Source: Kutzneria sp. CA-103260 (GTDB taxonomy: Bacteria; Actinomycetota; Actinomycetes; Mycobacteriales; Pseudonocardiaceae). From it: DNA of 64,000 nt. Positions within the stretch are counted from its first letter, which is position 1, and each line of letters starts with the position of its first letter. Below, in pieces: positions 31,969-39,809 of this stretch. The notes below the pieces were generated by a model, which was not told where the DNA came from, did no database searches, and saw nothing but the letters and a program-made list of their open reading frames with translations. The DNA is taken from the NCBI RefSeq assembly GCF_018263855.1, contig NZ_CP073318.1, positions 10,292,001-10,356,000 of the forward strand. Direction: 5' to 3'. The position numbers were made by a program, and so were the translations under genes.

Positions 31969-33522
31969 GTGTTCGACACCCTTTCTGACCGGCTCTCGTC
32001 GGTGCTGGCGAACCTTCGTGGCAAGGGCCGCCTCACCGACGCGGACATCGACGCCACCTGCCGGGAGATCCGGATCGCCCTGCTCGAGGCGGACGTCGCC
32101 CTGCCGGTGGTGCGCACGTTCATCGCGGGCGTCAAGGAGCGGGCCAAGGGCGCGGAGGTCTCCGGCGCGCTGAACCCGGCCCAGCAGGTCGTCAAGATCG
32201 TCAACGAGGAGCTGATCGGCATCCTCGGCGGCGAGACCCGCCGGCTCAACCTGGCCAAGACGCCGCCCACCGTGATCATGCTCGCCGGCCTCCAGGGCGC
32301 CGGTAAGACCACCCTGGCCGGCAAGCTCGCGGCCTGGCTGCGCAAGCAGGGCCACACCCCGCTGCTGGTCGCCTGCGACCTGCAGCGCCCCAACGCCGTC
32401 ACCCAGCTGCAGGTGGTCGGCGAGCGCGCCGGCGTGCCGGTGTTCGCGCCGGAGCCGGGCAACGGCGTCGGCGACCCGGTGCAGGTCGCCAAGGCCGGTG
32501 TGGACGAGGCCAAGCGGGCCCAGCACGACGTGGTGGTGGTCGACACCGCCGGCCGGCTGGGCATCGACGAGGAGCTGATGCGGCAGGCCGCCGACATCAA
32601 GGCCGCCGTGCAGCCCGACGAGGTGCTGTTCGTGGTCGACGCGATGATCGGCCAGGACGCGGTGACCACCGCCGAGGCCTTCCGCGACGGCGTCGGCTTC
32701 ACCGGCGTGGTGCTGACCAAGCTCGACGGCGACGCCCGCGGTGGCGCCGCGCTGTCCGTGCGCGAGGTCACCGGCCAGCCGATCATGTTCGCCTCCAACG
32801 GCGAGAAGCAGGACGACTTCGACGTCTTCCACCCGGACCGGATGGCCAGCCGGATCCTGGGCATGGGCGACCTGCTCACCCTGATCGAGCAGGCCGAGCA
32901 GCACTTCGACCAGGAGAAGGCCCAGGCCACCGCGGCCAAGCTGGGCACCGGCGAGCTCACGCTGGAGGACTTCCTCGAGCAGATGCTCGCGGTCCGCAAG
33001 ATGGGCCCGATCGCCAACCTGCTGGGCATGCTGCCCGGCGCCGGCCAGATGAAGGACCAGCTGGCCAACTTCGACGAGCGCAAGCTGGACCGGCTGCAGG
33101 CCATCATCCGCGGCATGACGCCGGCCGAGCGGGCCGACCCGAAGATCATCAACGGCTCCCGCCGGCTGCGCATCTCCAAGGGCTCGGGCGTGTCCGTCAG
33201 CGAGGTGAACGACCTGGTCACCCGCTTCTTCGAGGCCCGCAAGATGATGAAGCAGATGGCCGGCCGGTTCGGCTTCCCCGGTGGCGGGGGCGGCGGCAGC
33301 CGCAAGGGCAAGAAGGGGAAGAAGGGCAAGGGCAACCGCGGCCCGACCCCGCCGAAGATGCGCGGCGGCTTCCCCGGTCTGCCGGGCGGTCTGCCCGCCG
33401 GCATGCCCGACCTGTCCAACCTGCCGCCCGGCCTGCAGGAGTTGCCGCCCGGCCTGGCCGGCCTGGACCAGCTGCCGCCCGGCTTCGACCCGAAGAAGTT
33501 CAAGTTCGGCAAGGACCAATGA
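31969..33522 (+). CDS. ffh: signal recognition particle protein Ffh
   Basis: A 517-residue SRP GTPase. N domain residues 1-95; GTPase G1 LAGLQGAGKTTLAGKL (about 105), DTAGRLGIDEELM (G3, about 190), TKLDGDARGG (G4, about 245). The Met-rich M domain at about 300-435 binds 4.5S RNA and signal sequences (MLAVRKMGPIANLLGMLPG, GSRRLRISKGSG). The last 80 residues are a Gly/Lys then Gly/Pro tail usual in actinobacteria. I chose the GTG at 31969, 11 nt after GAGG; the frame stays open far upstream but those codons overlap the divergent gene. No SRP RNA gene was recognised nearby. Confidence 0.96.
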   Translation: MFDTLSDRLSSVLANLRGKGRLTDADIDATCREIRIALLEADVALPVVRTFIAGVKERAKGAEVSGALNPAQQVVKIVNEELIGILGGETRRLNLAKTPPTVIMLAGLQGAGKTTLAGKLAAWLRKQGHTPLLVACDLQRPNAVTQLQVVGERAGVPVFAPEPGNGVGDPVQVAKAGVDEAKRAQHDVVVVDTAGRLGIDEELMRQAADIKAAVQPDEVLFVVDAMIGQDAVTTAEAFRDGVGFTGVVLTKLDGDARGGAALSVREVTGQPIMFASNGEKQDDFDVFHPDRMASRILGMGDLLTLIEQAEQHFDQEKAQATAAKLGTGELTLEDFLEQMLAVRKMGPIANLLGMLPGAGQMKDQLANFDERKLDRLQAIIRGMTPAERADPKIINGSRRLRISKGSGVSVSEVNDLVTRFFEARKMMKQMAGRFGFPGGGGGGSRKGKKGKKGKGNRGPTPPKMRGGFPGLPGGLPAGMPDLSNLPPGLQELPPGLAGLDQLPPGFDPKKFKFGKDQ

Positions 33523-33538
33523 GCGAGCTTGCGAGCGA
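33520..33538 (+). repeat. copy of a 19-bp dispersed repeat overlapping the ffh stop
   Basis: TGAGCGAGCTTGCGAGCGA, identical on the opposite strand to 1704-1722; its first three bases are the ffh stop codon. Confidence 0.6.
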
Positions 33539-33595
33539 ATCGTTCAGCACAGAGCGTCCGCGAATGCGGACACCGAGCGCTAGCGAGGTGCCGCA

Positions 33596-34669
33596 GTGAG
33601 CGGCTTCCACCTGCGCGGCGTCGTCCTCCCGGACGGCGAGGAACGCGACCTGTGGGTCGTCAACGGGCGGGTGCGCACGAAGCCGGTGCCGGGCGCGGAG
33701 ACCATCGTGGACGGTGGCTTCCTGTTGCCCGGCATGGTCGACGCGCACTGCCACGTCGGCCTCGGCCCGGACGGCGGCACCTCCCTGGAGGAGGCCGTCG
33801 AGCAGGCCGAGTTGGACCGGGACAACGGCACGCTGCTGATCCGCGACTGCGGTGTGCCGATCGACAACCGGCCGCTGCAGGAACGGCTCGACCTGCCCCG
33901 GATCATCCGCGCCGGCCGGCACCTGGCCCGGCCCAAGCGCTACATCCGGCACATCGGCGTCGAGCTGGCCGACCCGTCGTTGCTGCCGGCCGCGGTGGCC
34001 GAGCAGGCGGCCGACGGCGACGGCTGGGTGAAGCTGGTCGGCGACTGGATCGACCGTGACCTCGGTGACCTGGCCCCGCTCTGGCCGGACGAGGTGCTCA
34101 AGGAGGCCGTCGCGGTCGCGCACGACGCCGGGGTCAAGGTCACCGCGCACACGTTCGGCGAGGACGCGCTGCCCGGTCTGATCAACGCTGGCATCGACTG
34201 CATCGAGCACGGCACCGGCCTGACCGACGACACCATCGCCGAGATGGCCAGCCACGGCACCGCCCTGGTGCCGACCCTGATCAACATCGAGCTGTTCCCG
34301 TCCATCGCGGACGGTGCCGAGAGGTACCCCGTGTACGCCGCCCACATGCGCGATCTGCACGCCCGGGTGCGACAGACGGTGAGCAGCGCGGTGGAGGCCG
34401 GAGTTCAGGTCTACGCCGGCACCGACGCCGGCGGCGGCATCAAGCACGGCCGGCTGGTCGACGAGGTGGTCGCCCTGCACGAGGCCGGGATGAGTCGGGA
34501 ACAGGCGCTCGGCGCGGCCTCCTGGGCCGCCCGGTCCTGGCTGGGCTGGCCCGGCCTGACTGAGGGATCACCCGCTGACCTGCTGGTATTCGCCGACGAC
34601 CCACGAGATGATCTCCAGGTGCTGCGTGATCCGTCCATGATCATGCTGCGCGGACGGGTGGTTCGCTAG
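33596..34669 (+). CDS. amidohydrolase-family metal-dependent hydrolase
   Basis: A 357-residue TIM-barrel amidohydrolase starting at the GTG at 33596 after GAGGTG. GMVDAHCHVGLG (about residues 43-54) supplies the HxH metal pair, VKLVGDW (about 143) the bridging Lys, VTAHTFGE and CIEHGTG (about 180 and 203) the two His, and YAGTDAGG (about 275) the Asp. A beta-sandwich N- and C-terminus flanks the barrel (GSPADLLVFADDP). It resembles imidazolonepropionase/prolidase-like enzymes; the substrate is unknown. It stands alone after ffh and before two CPBP proteases. Confidence 0.88.
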   Translation: MSGFHLRGVVLPDGEERDLWVVNGRVRTKPVPGAETIVDGGFLLPGMVDAHCHVGLGPDGGTSLEEAVEQAELDRDNGTLLIRDCGVPIDNRPLQERLDLPRIIRAGRHLARPKRYIRHIGVELADPSLLPAAVAEQAADGDGWVKLVGDWIDRDLGDLAPLWPDEVLKEAVAVAHDAGVKVTAHTFGEDALPGLINAGIDCIEHGTGLTDDTIAEMASHGTALVPTLINIELFPSIADGAERYPVYAAHMRDLHARVRQTVSSAVEAGVQVYAGTDAGGGIKHGRLVDEVVALHEAGMSREQALGAASWAARSWLGWPGLTEGSPADLLVFADDPRDDLQVLRDPSMIMLRGRVVR

Positions 34670-34685
34670 CGAGGCGGGGAGTGCG

Positions 34686-35363
34686 GTGGACGAGCAGCGG
34701 CAACAGCATCCGCCGACCGACCTGGCCTGGGGACTGACCGCGTTCCTGCTCGGCTTCGGGCTGTACTACCTGGTGTCGCTGGTGATCGTCGGCTTCCTGC
34801 CGGCGCCGAGCGGACCCCGCTCCGGCGCACGCCTGGTCGTGCCGCTGGTCGCCAACCTGTTCCTGGGCCTGGTGCCGTGGTGGTTCTCCCGCCGCCGCGG
34901 CCGTGGCGTGCTGGCCGACTTCGGCTTCCTGCCCACCCGGCGGGACGTGCTGGTCGGTCTGGTCTGCGGCGTGGCGTCCGTCGTGGTCGGCCTGATCATC
35001 GCGATGGTGGTCGCGCAGGTCATCCCGCCGCAGGCCTCGCCGATCACCAGCCACGTCGACGCCTGGCTCATCGGCTACGTCGCGTTCCTGGTGATCGGCG
35101 CGCCCGTTACCGAGGAACTGCTGGTGCGCGGGGCGCTCTGGGGCGCGCTGGAGCGCTACCAGGTGCCGCGGCTGACGATCCTCGCGCTCACCGCGCTGAT
35201 CTTCGCCTTCCTGCACCTGGACCCGAGCCGGCTGGCGTCGCTGTTCGCACAGGGCGTCGCAATCGGGGCGGCCCGGCTGGTCACCGGGCGGATCGGCGCG
35301 AGCATGGTCGCCCACGCCACCAACAACTTGCTGCCCGGGATCGTCACACTCGCGGCGACCTGA
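34686..35363 (+). CDS. CPBP-family intramembrane metalloprotease
   Basis: A 225-residue membrane protein with about seven segments. Motif 1 is PVTEELLVRGALW (EExxxR, about residue 140), motif 2 FAFLHLD (about 177) and motif 3 HATNNLLPG near the end: the CPBP (Abi/CAAX) active site. These proteases cut prenylated or membrane peptides, and many bacterial ones lie with bacteriocin or immunity genes. The GTG follows GGGGAG closely. A second family member follows 45 bp on. Confidence 0.88.
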   Translation: MDEQRQQHPPTDLAWGLTAFLLGFGLYYLVSLVIVGFLPAPSGPRSGARLVVPLVANLFLGLVPWWFSRRRGRGVLADFGFLPTRRDVLVGLVCGVASVVVGLIIAMVVAQVIPPQASPITSHVDAWLIGYVAFLVIGAPVTEELLVRGALWGALERYQVPRLTILALTALIFAFLHLDPSRLASLFAQGVAIGAARLVTGRIGASMVAHATNNLLPGIVTLAAT

Positions 35364-35408
35364 CCGAACGTTGACTACGCTCGTCAGCCGTCGGACCGAG
35401 GAGGCCCG

Positions 35409-36134
35409 GTGACCCCACCCACAACGCAGGTCGAGGTGCCCCCGTCGCACAGATGGGGGTTCGGCGCCTTCGTGCTCGCCGAGCTGGTGCTGATCCTGTC
35501 CGCGGTGTTCCTGGTCGCGGCCTCCGGCCCGGTTTCCGACGAGCCCATCCCGCCGGTCGTGATTGTCGTGGTGACCGCGCTGCCCACCATGCTCGCCGCC
35601 GGCGTCGCCGTGCTGGCCACCCTGCTGCGTGGCAACGGCCCGACGATCGACCTGCGGTTGCAGTGGAGCTGGCCGGACGTGCGGGCCGGCCTCAAGCTCG
35701 GCCTGGCCGGGCTGGTGCTGACCGCCATCGCCGCCGCGGTCTGGGCCAAGACCGTCGGCAAGCTCGACCCCACCTCGGCGCTGGCCTCCGTGGTCGACGC
35801 CCAGCCGCTGCCGCTGGCGCTGGGCATCGTGATGTTCCTCTACACCTGGCTGATCGGCCCGGCCTGCGAGGAGCTGATTTTCCGCGGTCTGCTCTGGGGC
35901 GCCATCGAGCGGCTGCAGTGGAGCCGCTGGGCCGCCCTCGTGCTGAGCACCGCGATCTTCGCGGTCAGCCACCTGGAGCCGCTGCGCACCTCGCTGCTGC
36001 TGGTCATCGCCATCCCCATCGGCTGGGCACGCCTGGTCACCGGCCGTCTGCCGGCCAGCATCGTGGCGCACCAGATCAACAACTTCGTCCCGGCGGTAGG
36101 CATCCTGCTGATGTCCCTGGGCCTCTGGCACTGA
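35409..36134 (+). CDS. second CPBP-family intramembrane metalloprotease
   Basis: A 241-residue membrane protein with the same three motifs: GPACEELIFRGLLWG (about residue 155), FAVSHLEPL (about 190) and HQINNFVPAVG near the end. It is clearly diverged from its neighbour, so the pair is an old tandem duplication or two acquisitions. It starts at a GTG after GAGGAGG. The target is unknown. It ends 219 bp before rpsP, a gap holding that operon's promoter. Confidence 0.88.
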   Translation: MTPPTTQVEVPPSHRWGFGAFVLAELVLILSAVFLVAASGPVSDEPIPPVVIVVVTALPTMLAAGVAVLATLLRGNGPTIDLRLQWSWPDVRAGLKLGLAGLVLTAIAAAVWAKTVGKLDPTSALASVVDAQPLPLALGIVMFLYTWLIGPACEELIFRGLLWGAIERLQWSRWAALVLSTAIFAVSHLEPLRTSLLLVIAIPIGWARLVTGRLPASIVAHQINNFVPAVGILLMSLGLWH

Positions 36135-36189
36135 GACCCCGCGAGTCCCGCTCTCGGGCAACTATGTGTCGAGTTCCGGCAGGGGGCGA

Positions 36190-36224
36190 TTGGTGTCGCC
36201 ACGTCCTCGTCTGGCAGAATGGAC
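36190..36224 (+). promoter_or_regulatory. promoter of the rpsP operon
   Basis: TTGGTG (36190-36195), a 19-nt spacer and CAGAAT (36215-36220), inside the 17-nt core CGTCTGGCAGAATGGAC (36208-36224), which matches the rplS promoter core at 15 of 17 bases. It leaves a leader of about 125 nt before rpsP. Confidence 0.55.
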
Positions 36225-36353
36225 GGCTGTCCGCCATTGCCGGTCCCTCTCGCTGTGCCGTGGCGTCCTGAAACCTGAGCGCGACGATCGTGTCCCCACG
36301 CGGTCTGCTGTGCTCGACCCGGAGCAACGAGAGCCTGAGGAGTACCACCACCC

Positions 36354-36806
36354 GTGGCCGTCAAGATCAAGCTGCAGCGGCTCGGCAAGATCCGCCAGCC
36401 CCAGTACCGGATCATTGTCGCCGACTCGCGCGCCCGCCGGAGCGGCAAGGCGATCGAGACGATCGGCAAGTACCACCCGCTGCAGGAGCCCAGCTTCATC
36501 GAGGTCGACACCGAGCGGGCGCAGTACTGGCTGGGCGTCGGCGCGCAGCCGACCGAGCCTGTGCAGCGCATCCTGGAGATCACCGGCGACTGGCAGAAGT
36601 TCAAGGGCCTGCCGGGCGCCGAGGGCACGCTCAAGCACGCCGAGCCGAAGCCGGACAAGCAGGCGCTGTTCAACGCCGCGCTGGCCGCCGCGGGCGAGGA
36701 GCCCACGACCGAGGCCACCACGCCGAAGAAGAAGGCGTCCGCCAAGAAGGCCGAGTCCAAGGACGAGGCCGCCGCTGAGGAGAAGTCCGAGGGCGGCGAG
36801 GCGTGA
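36354..36806 (+). CDS. rpsP: 30S ribosomal protein S16
   Basis: A 150-residue protein: residues 1-85 are the normal S16 fold (MAVKIKLQRLGKIRQPQYRIIVADSRA) and residues 86-150 a Lys/Ala/Glu tail common in actinobacteria. It assembles early into the 30S body. It is the first gene of the rpsP-khpA-rimM-trmD operon, translated from a GTG after GAGGAG; its stop overlaps the next start by 4 nt. Confidence 0.97.
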   Translation: MAVKIKLQRLGKIRQPQYRIIVADSRARRSGKAIETIGKYHPLQEPSFIEVDTERAQYWLGVGAQPTEPVQRILEITGDWQKFKGLPGAEGTLKHAEPKPDKQALFNAALAAAGEEPTTEATTPKKKASAKKAESKDEAAAEEKSEGGEA

Positions 36807-37042
36807 GTTTGCTCGCGGACGCGCTCGAGCACCTCGTCCGGGGCATCGTCGACCACCCTGACGATGTTCGGGTCAACCTGCTGACCACCCGCCGCGGTCG
36901 CACCCTCGAGGTGCACGTCCACCCGGACGACCTCGGCAAGGTGATCGGGCGGGGCGGTCGGACCGCGACCGCGCTGCGCACCGTGATGGCCGGCATCGGC
37001 GGTCGCGGCGTGCGCGTGGACGTGGTGGACACCGACCGTTGA
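36803..37042 (+). CDS. khpA: KH-domain RNA-binding protein
   Basis: A 79-residue single KH domain with the loop VIGRGGRTATALR (about residues 46-58) and upstream strand RTLEVHVHPDDLG. KhpA proteins bind RNA, often with KhpB, and affect cell division and small RNAs in other bacteria. It is coupled by 4-nt overlaps on both sides, to rpsP and rimM. Confidence 0.92.
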   Translation: MSLLADALEHLVRGIVDHPDDVRVNLLTTRRGRTLEVHVHPDDLGKVIGRGGRTATALRTVMAGIGGRGVRVDVVDTDR

Positions 37043-37566
37043 GCAGTCCCGACGTTCGCGTCGTCGGACGGGTCGTCAAGCCGCACGGCATTCGCGGCGA
37101 GCTCGTCGTGGACGTGCGCACCGACTCCCCGGAGGAGCGGTTCGCGCCGGGCGCCGTGCTGGCGACCCGTGCGCGGGACGGCGCGTCCGGAACCGTCACC
37201 ATCGCAGCCGCCCGGCCTCACACCGGGCGGCTGCTGGTGACGTTCGAGGGCGTCGCCGGTCGCGACGCGGCCGAGGCGATGCGCGGCCTGCTGCTGGTGG
37301 TGGACGCCGCCGACATCGCGCCCTCCGACGATCCCGAGGAGTTCTACGACCACGAGCTGGAAGGGCTCGAGGTCGTGGACGTCCAGGGCAACAAGATCGG
37401 TGTGGTCGCCGAGGTGCTGCACACGGCGGCCAGCGACCTGCTGTCCGTGCGGCTGCCCGACGGCGGCGAGGCCCTGATTCCGTTCGTCGCCGACATCGTG
37501 CCCACAGTGGACGTCGCGGGCGGCCGCGTGGTCGTGGACCCGCCCGAGGGGCTGCTGGACGCCTGA
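37039..37566 (+). CDS. rimM: 16S rRNA processing protein RimM
   Basis: A 175-residue protein: an N-terminal domain (VVGRVVKPHGIRGELVVDV, residues 5-23) and a C-terminal PRC-barrel (EEFYDHELEGLEVVD, then VRLPDGGEALIPFVADIVPTVD). It matures the 30S head, binding S19. It overlaps khpA by 4 nt, and its stop shares a base with the trmD start. Confidence 0.95.
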   Translation: MSSPDVRVVGRVVKPHGIRGELVVDVRTDSPEERFAPGAVLATRARDGASGTVTIAAARPHTGRLLVTFEGVAGRDAAEAMRGLLLVVDAADIAPSDDPEEFYDHELEGLEVVDVQGNKIGVVAEVLHTAASDLLSVRLPDGGEALIPFVADIVPTVDVAGGRVVVDPPEGLLDA

Positions 37567-38330
37567 TGCGGATCGACGTTCTGACCATCTTTCCCGAGTA
37601 CCTCGAGCCGCTGCGGGCCGCGCTGCTGGGCAAGGCCATCGACAAGAAGCTCATCAGCGTCGACGTGCACGACCTGCGGGACTACACCCACGACGTGCAC
37701 AAGGCCGTGGACGACAGCCCGTACGGCGGCGGCCCGGGCATGGTGATGAAGCCCCAGGTCTGGGGTGAGGCGCTGGACGCGGTGTGCGGGCCGGACGCCG
37801 ACGGCGCGCTGCCGCGGCTGATCGTGCCCACGCCGGCCGGCCGGCCGTTCACCCAGGAACTGGCCCGCGAGTACGCGACGCTGCCGCGGCTGGCCTTCGC
37901 CTGCGGCCGCTACGAGGGCATCGACCAGCGGGTCGTCGACGACTCCGCCGGCCGGATGCAGGTCGACGAGGTCTCCATCGGCGACTACGTGCTGGTCGGC
38001 GGCGAGGTCGCGGTGCTGGTCATGGTCGAGGCCGTGGCCCGGCTGCTGCCCGGCGTGCTGGGCAATCCGCAGTCGGCCGAGCAGGACTCGTTCTCCGACG
38101 GCCTGCTGGAGGGCCCCAGCTACACCCGGCCCGAGGTCTGGCGCGGCCTGGCCGTGCCCGACGTGCTGCGCTCGGGCAACCACAAGCTGATCGACCGGTG
38201 GCGTCGCGACCAGGCGCTGGAGCGCACCTACCGGCGTCGGCCGGAGCTGCTCGACCGGCTGGCCGACGACCAGCTCGACAAACATGACCGGGCGCTGCTG
38301 GACCGCCTGCGCGACCCGGACCACAACTGA
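37566..38330 (+). CDS. trmD: tRNA (guanine-37-N1)-methyltransferase
   Basis: A 254-residue SPOUT methyltransferase. MRIDVLTIFPEYLEPLRAAL is the typical start. KAVDDSPYGGGPGMVMKP (about residues 48-65), ACGRYEGIDQRVVDD (about 113-127) and VSIGDYVLVGGEVAVLVMVEA (about 137) build the trefoil knot that binds S-adenosylmethionine. It methylates G37 of tRNAs for Leu, Pro and Arg and prevents +1 frameshifting. It is the last gene of the operon. Confidence 0.97.
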   Translation: MRIDVLTIFPEYLEPLRAALLGKAIDKKLISVDVHDLRDYTHDVHKAVDDSPYGGGPGMVMKPQVWGEALDAVCGPDADGALPRLIVPTPAGRPFTQELAREYATLPRLAFACGRYEGIDQRVVDDSAGRMQVDEVSIGDYVLVGGEVAVLVMVEAVARLLPGVLGNPQSAEQDSFSDGLLEGPSYTRPEVWRGLAVPDVLRSGNHKLIDRWRRDQALERTYRRRPELLDRLADDQLDKHDRALLDRLRDPDHN

Positions 38331-38346
38331 TCCCCAACCCCCCGAT

Positions 38347-38380
38347 TTGGGCTCGCCGACACCCGTCTGGCACACTGGAC
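38347..38380 (+). promoter_or_regulatory. promoter of rplS
   Basis: TTGGGC (38347-38352), an 18-nt spacer and CACACT (38371-38376), within CGTCTGGCACACTGGAC (38364-38380). The leader to the ATG at 38545 is about 160 nt and may carry control elements; I saw no clear one. Confidence 0.6.
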
Positions 38381-38544
38381 AGGTTGCTGCACCCGGCTGG
38401 ACGTTGAGTTTGGACGTTGCCGGCGTGCGCCAGTTGGGCAAGGCCCCCAGGCAGGACCAGCACCCGGATTCCGGCAGTGGAGTTCGTCCGTGCGCTTCGC
38501 GGGGGTTGTACGACAGACACCCGAAGGACGAGGACGGACCACCG

Positions 38545-38907
38545 ATGAACACCCTGGACGCTCTGGACGCTCAGTCGCTGCGTTCCGACATCCCGGACTT
38601 CCGCCCGGGCGACACCCTGAAGGTCCACGTCCGCGTCATCGAGGGCTCCCGCGAGCGGGTCCAGGTGTTCCAGGGCGTCGTGATCCGCCGGCAGAACGGC
38701 GGCATCCGCGAGACCTTCACCGTCCGCAAGATCTCGTTCGGCGTCGGCGTCGAGCGCACCTTCCCGGTGCACTCCCCGAACATCGCCAAGATCGAGCGCG
38801 TGACCCGCGGCGACGTGCGCCGGGCCAAGCTGTACTACCTGCGCGACCTGCGCGGCAAGGCCGCCAAGATCAAGGAGAAGCGGGACGCGGTCCCGGCCAA
38901 CTCCTGA
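38545..38907 (+). CDS. rplS: 50S ribosomal protein L19
   Basis: A 120-residue protein with the L19 core FRPGDTLKVHVRVIEGSRERVQVFQGVVI and VERTFPVHSPNIAKIE. It sits at the 30S-50S interface. I used the ATG at 38545; the frame is open upstream but the longer forms cross the promoter. It has its own promoter and is followed 21 nt on by lepB. Confidence 0.97.
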   Translation: MNTLDALDAQSLRSDIPDFRPGDTLKVHVRVIEGSRERVQVFQGVVIRRQNGGIRETFTVRKISFGVGVERTFPVHSPNIAKIERVTRGDVRRAKLYYLRDLRGKAAKIKEKRDAVPANS

Positions 38908-38928
38908 TCTGATCCTCGTACCGCCCCG

Positions 38929-39753
38929 GTGAGCACTGACGAGTCCCGGGACGAGCGCGACGACGTGGAACGGCCCTTGCCCCCATCGCAAGATGGCGGC
39001 AAGGGCCGTAGCCGCGTCGGCTCCTTCGTCAAGGAGACGGTGATCCTGATCGGGATCGCCCTCGTGCTGACCGTCCTCATCCAGACCTTCCTGGCCAAGG
39101 TCTACGTCATCCCGTCCGGCTCCATGGAGCAGACGCTGCACGGCTGCACGGGCTGCACCGACGACCGCGTGCTGGTCGACAAGATCACCTACCGGTTCCG
39201 CGACCCGTCGCCCGGCGACGTCGTGGTGTTCCGCGGCCCCGAGGCTTGGACGCACAACGACTTCACCTCCGAGCACTCCGACAATCCCGTCGTGCAGGCG
39301 CTGCAGGGCCTGGGCTCGCTGGTCGGGCTGGCCCAGATCGACGAGCGCGACTTTGTCAAGCGGGTGATCGCGGTCGGCGGGCAGACCATCCAGTGCTGCG
39401 ACCCGCGCAACCGGGTGCTGGTCGACGGCAAGCCGCTGGACGAGCCGTACATCTACTACGTGCCGGGGCAGCCGCCCAAGATGGCCGACTTCGCGCCGGT
39501 GAAGGTGCCGGCCGGCCGGCTGTTCGTGATGGGTGACAGCCGCCTGAACTCGCTGGACTCGCGCTTCCAGGGGGGCGGCGGGGTGAACGGCACCATCGGC
39601 GTGAGCGACGTGATCGGCAAGGCCCGGGTGATCGTGCTGCCGCCGGGGCGCTGGGGCTTCATCTCCGACCACGATCCGCAGGTCGCCGCCGGTGGCCTGG
39701 CGCTGCTGTGGTGGCGACGCCGGAATTGGGCGGATTCGCTACTACCCGTGTAG
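38929..39753 (+). CDS. lepB: signal peptidase I, first of two
   Basis: A 274-residue type I signal peptidase. A membrane segment at about residues 35-55 is followed by IPSGSMEQTL with the catalytic Ser65, GDVVVFRGP, the KRVIAVGGQT box with the catalytic Lys (about 147), and GDSRLNSLDSR. It cleaves signal peptides outside the membrane. Residues 14-27 are encoded by a terminator-like hairpin, so that stretch may be tolerated rather than selected. No clear second membrane segment exists at the C-terminus, unlike its paralogue. The GTG has no obvious ribosome site. Confidence 0.93.
   Translation: MSTDESRDERDDVERPLPPSQDGGKGRSRVGSFVKETVILIGIALVLTVLIQTFLAKVYVIPSGSMEQTLHGCTGCTDDRVLVDKITYRFRDPSPGDVVVFRGPEAWTHNDFTSEHSDNPVVQALQGLGSLVGLAQIDERDFVKRVIAVGGQTIQCCDPRNRVLVDGKPLDEPYIYYVPGQPPKMADFAPVKVPAGRLFVMGDSRLNSLDSRFQGGGGVNGTIGVSDVIGKARVIVLPPGRWGFISDHDPQVAAGGLALLWWRRRNWADSLLPV
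38970..39009 (+). promoter_or_regulatory. terminator-like hairpin within the lepB coding start
   Basis: Bases 38970-38987 pair with 38992-39009, 17 of 18 positions, around a GCAA (GNRA) tetraloop. It begins 63 nt after the rplS stop and 41 nt into lepB, so it could attenuate read-through from rplS or mark the true end of the rplS transcript. Confidence 0.6.
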
Positions 39754-39809
39754 GGGACCGTACGGCCTGCTGTACCTGGACCCCACCAGCGCTAGCGTAA
39801 CCTGGCCCG

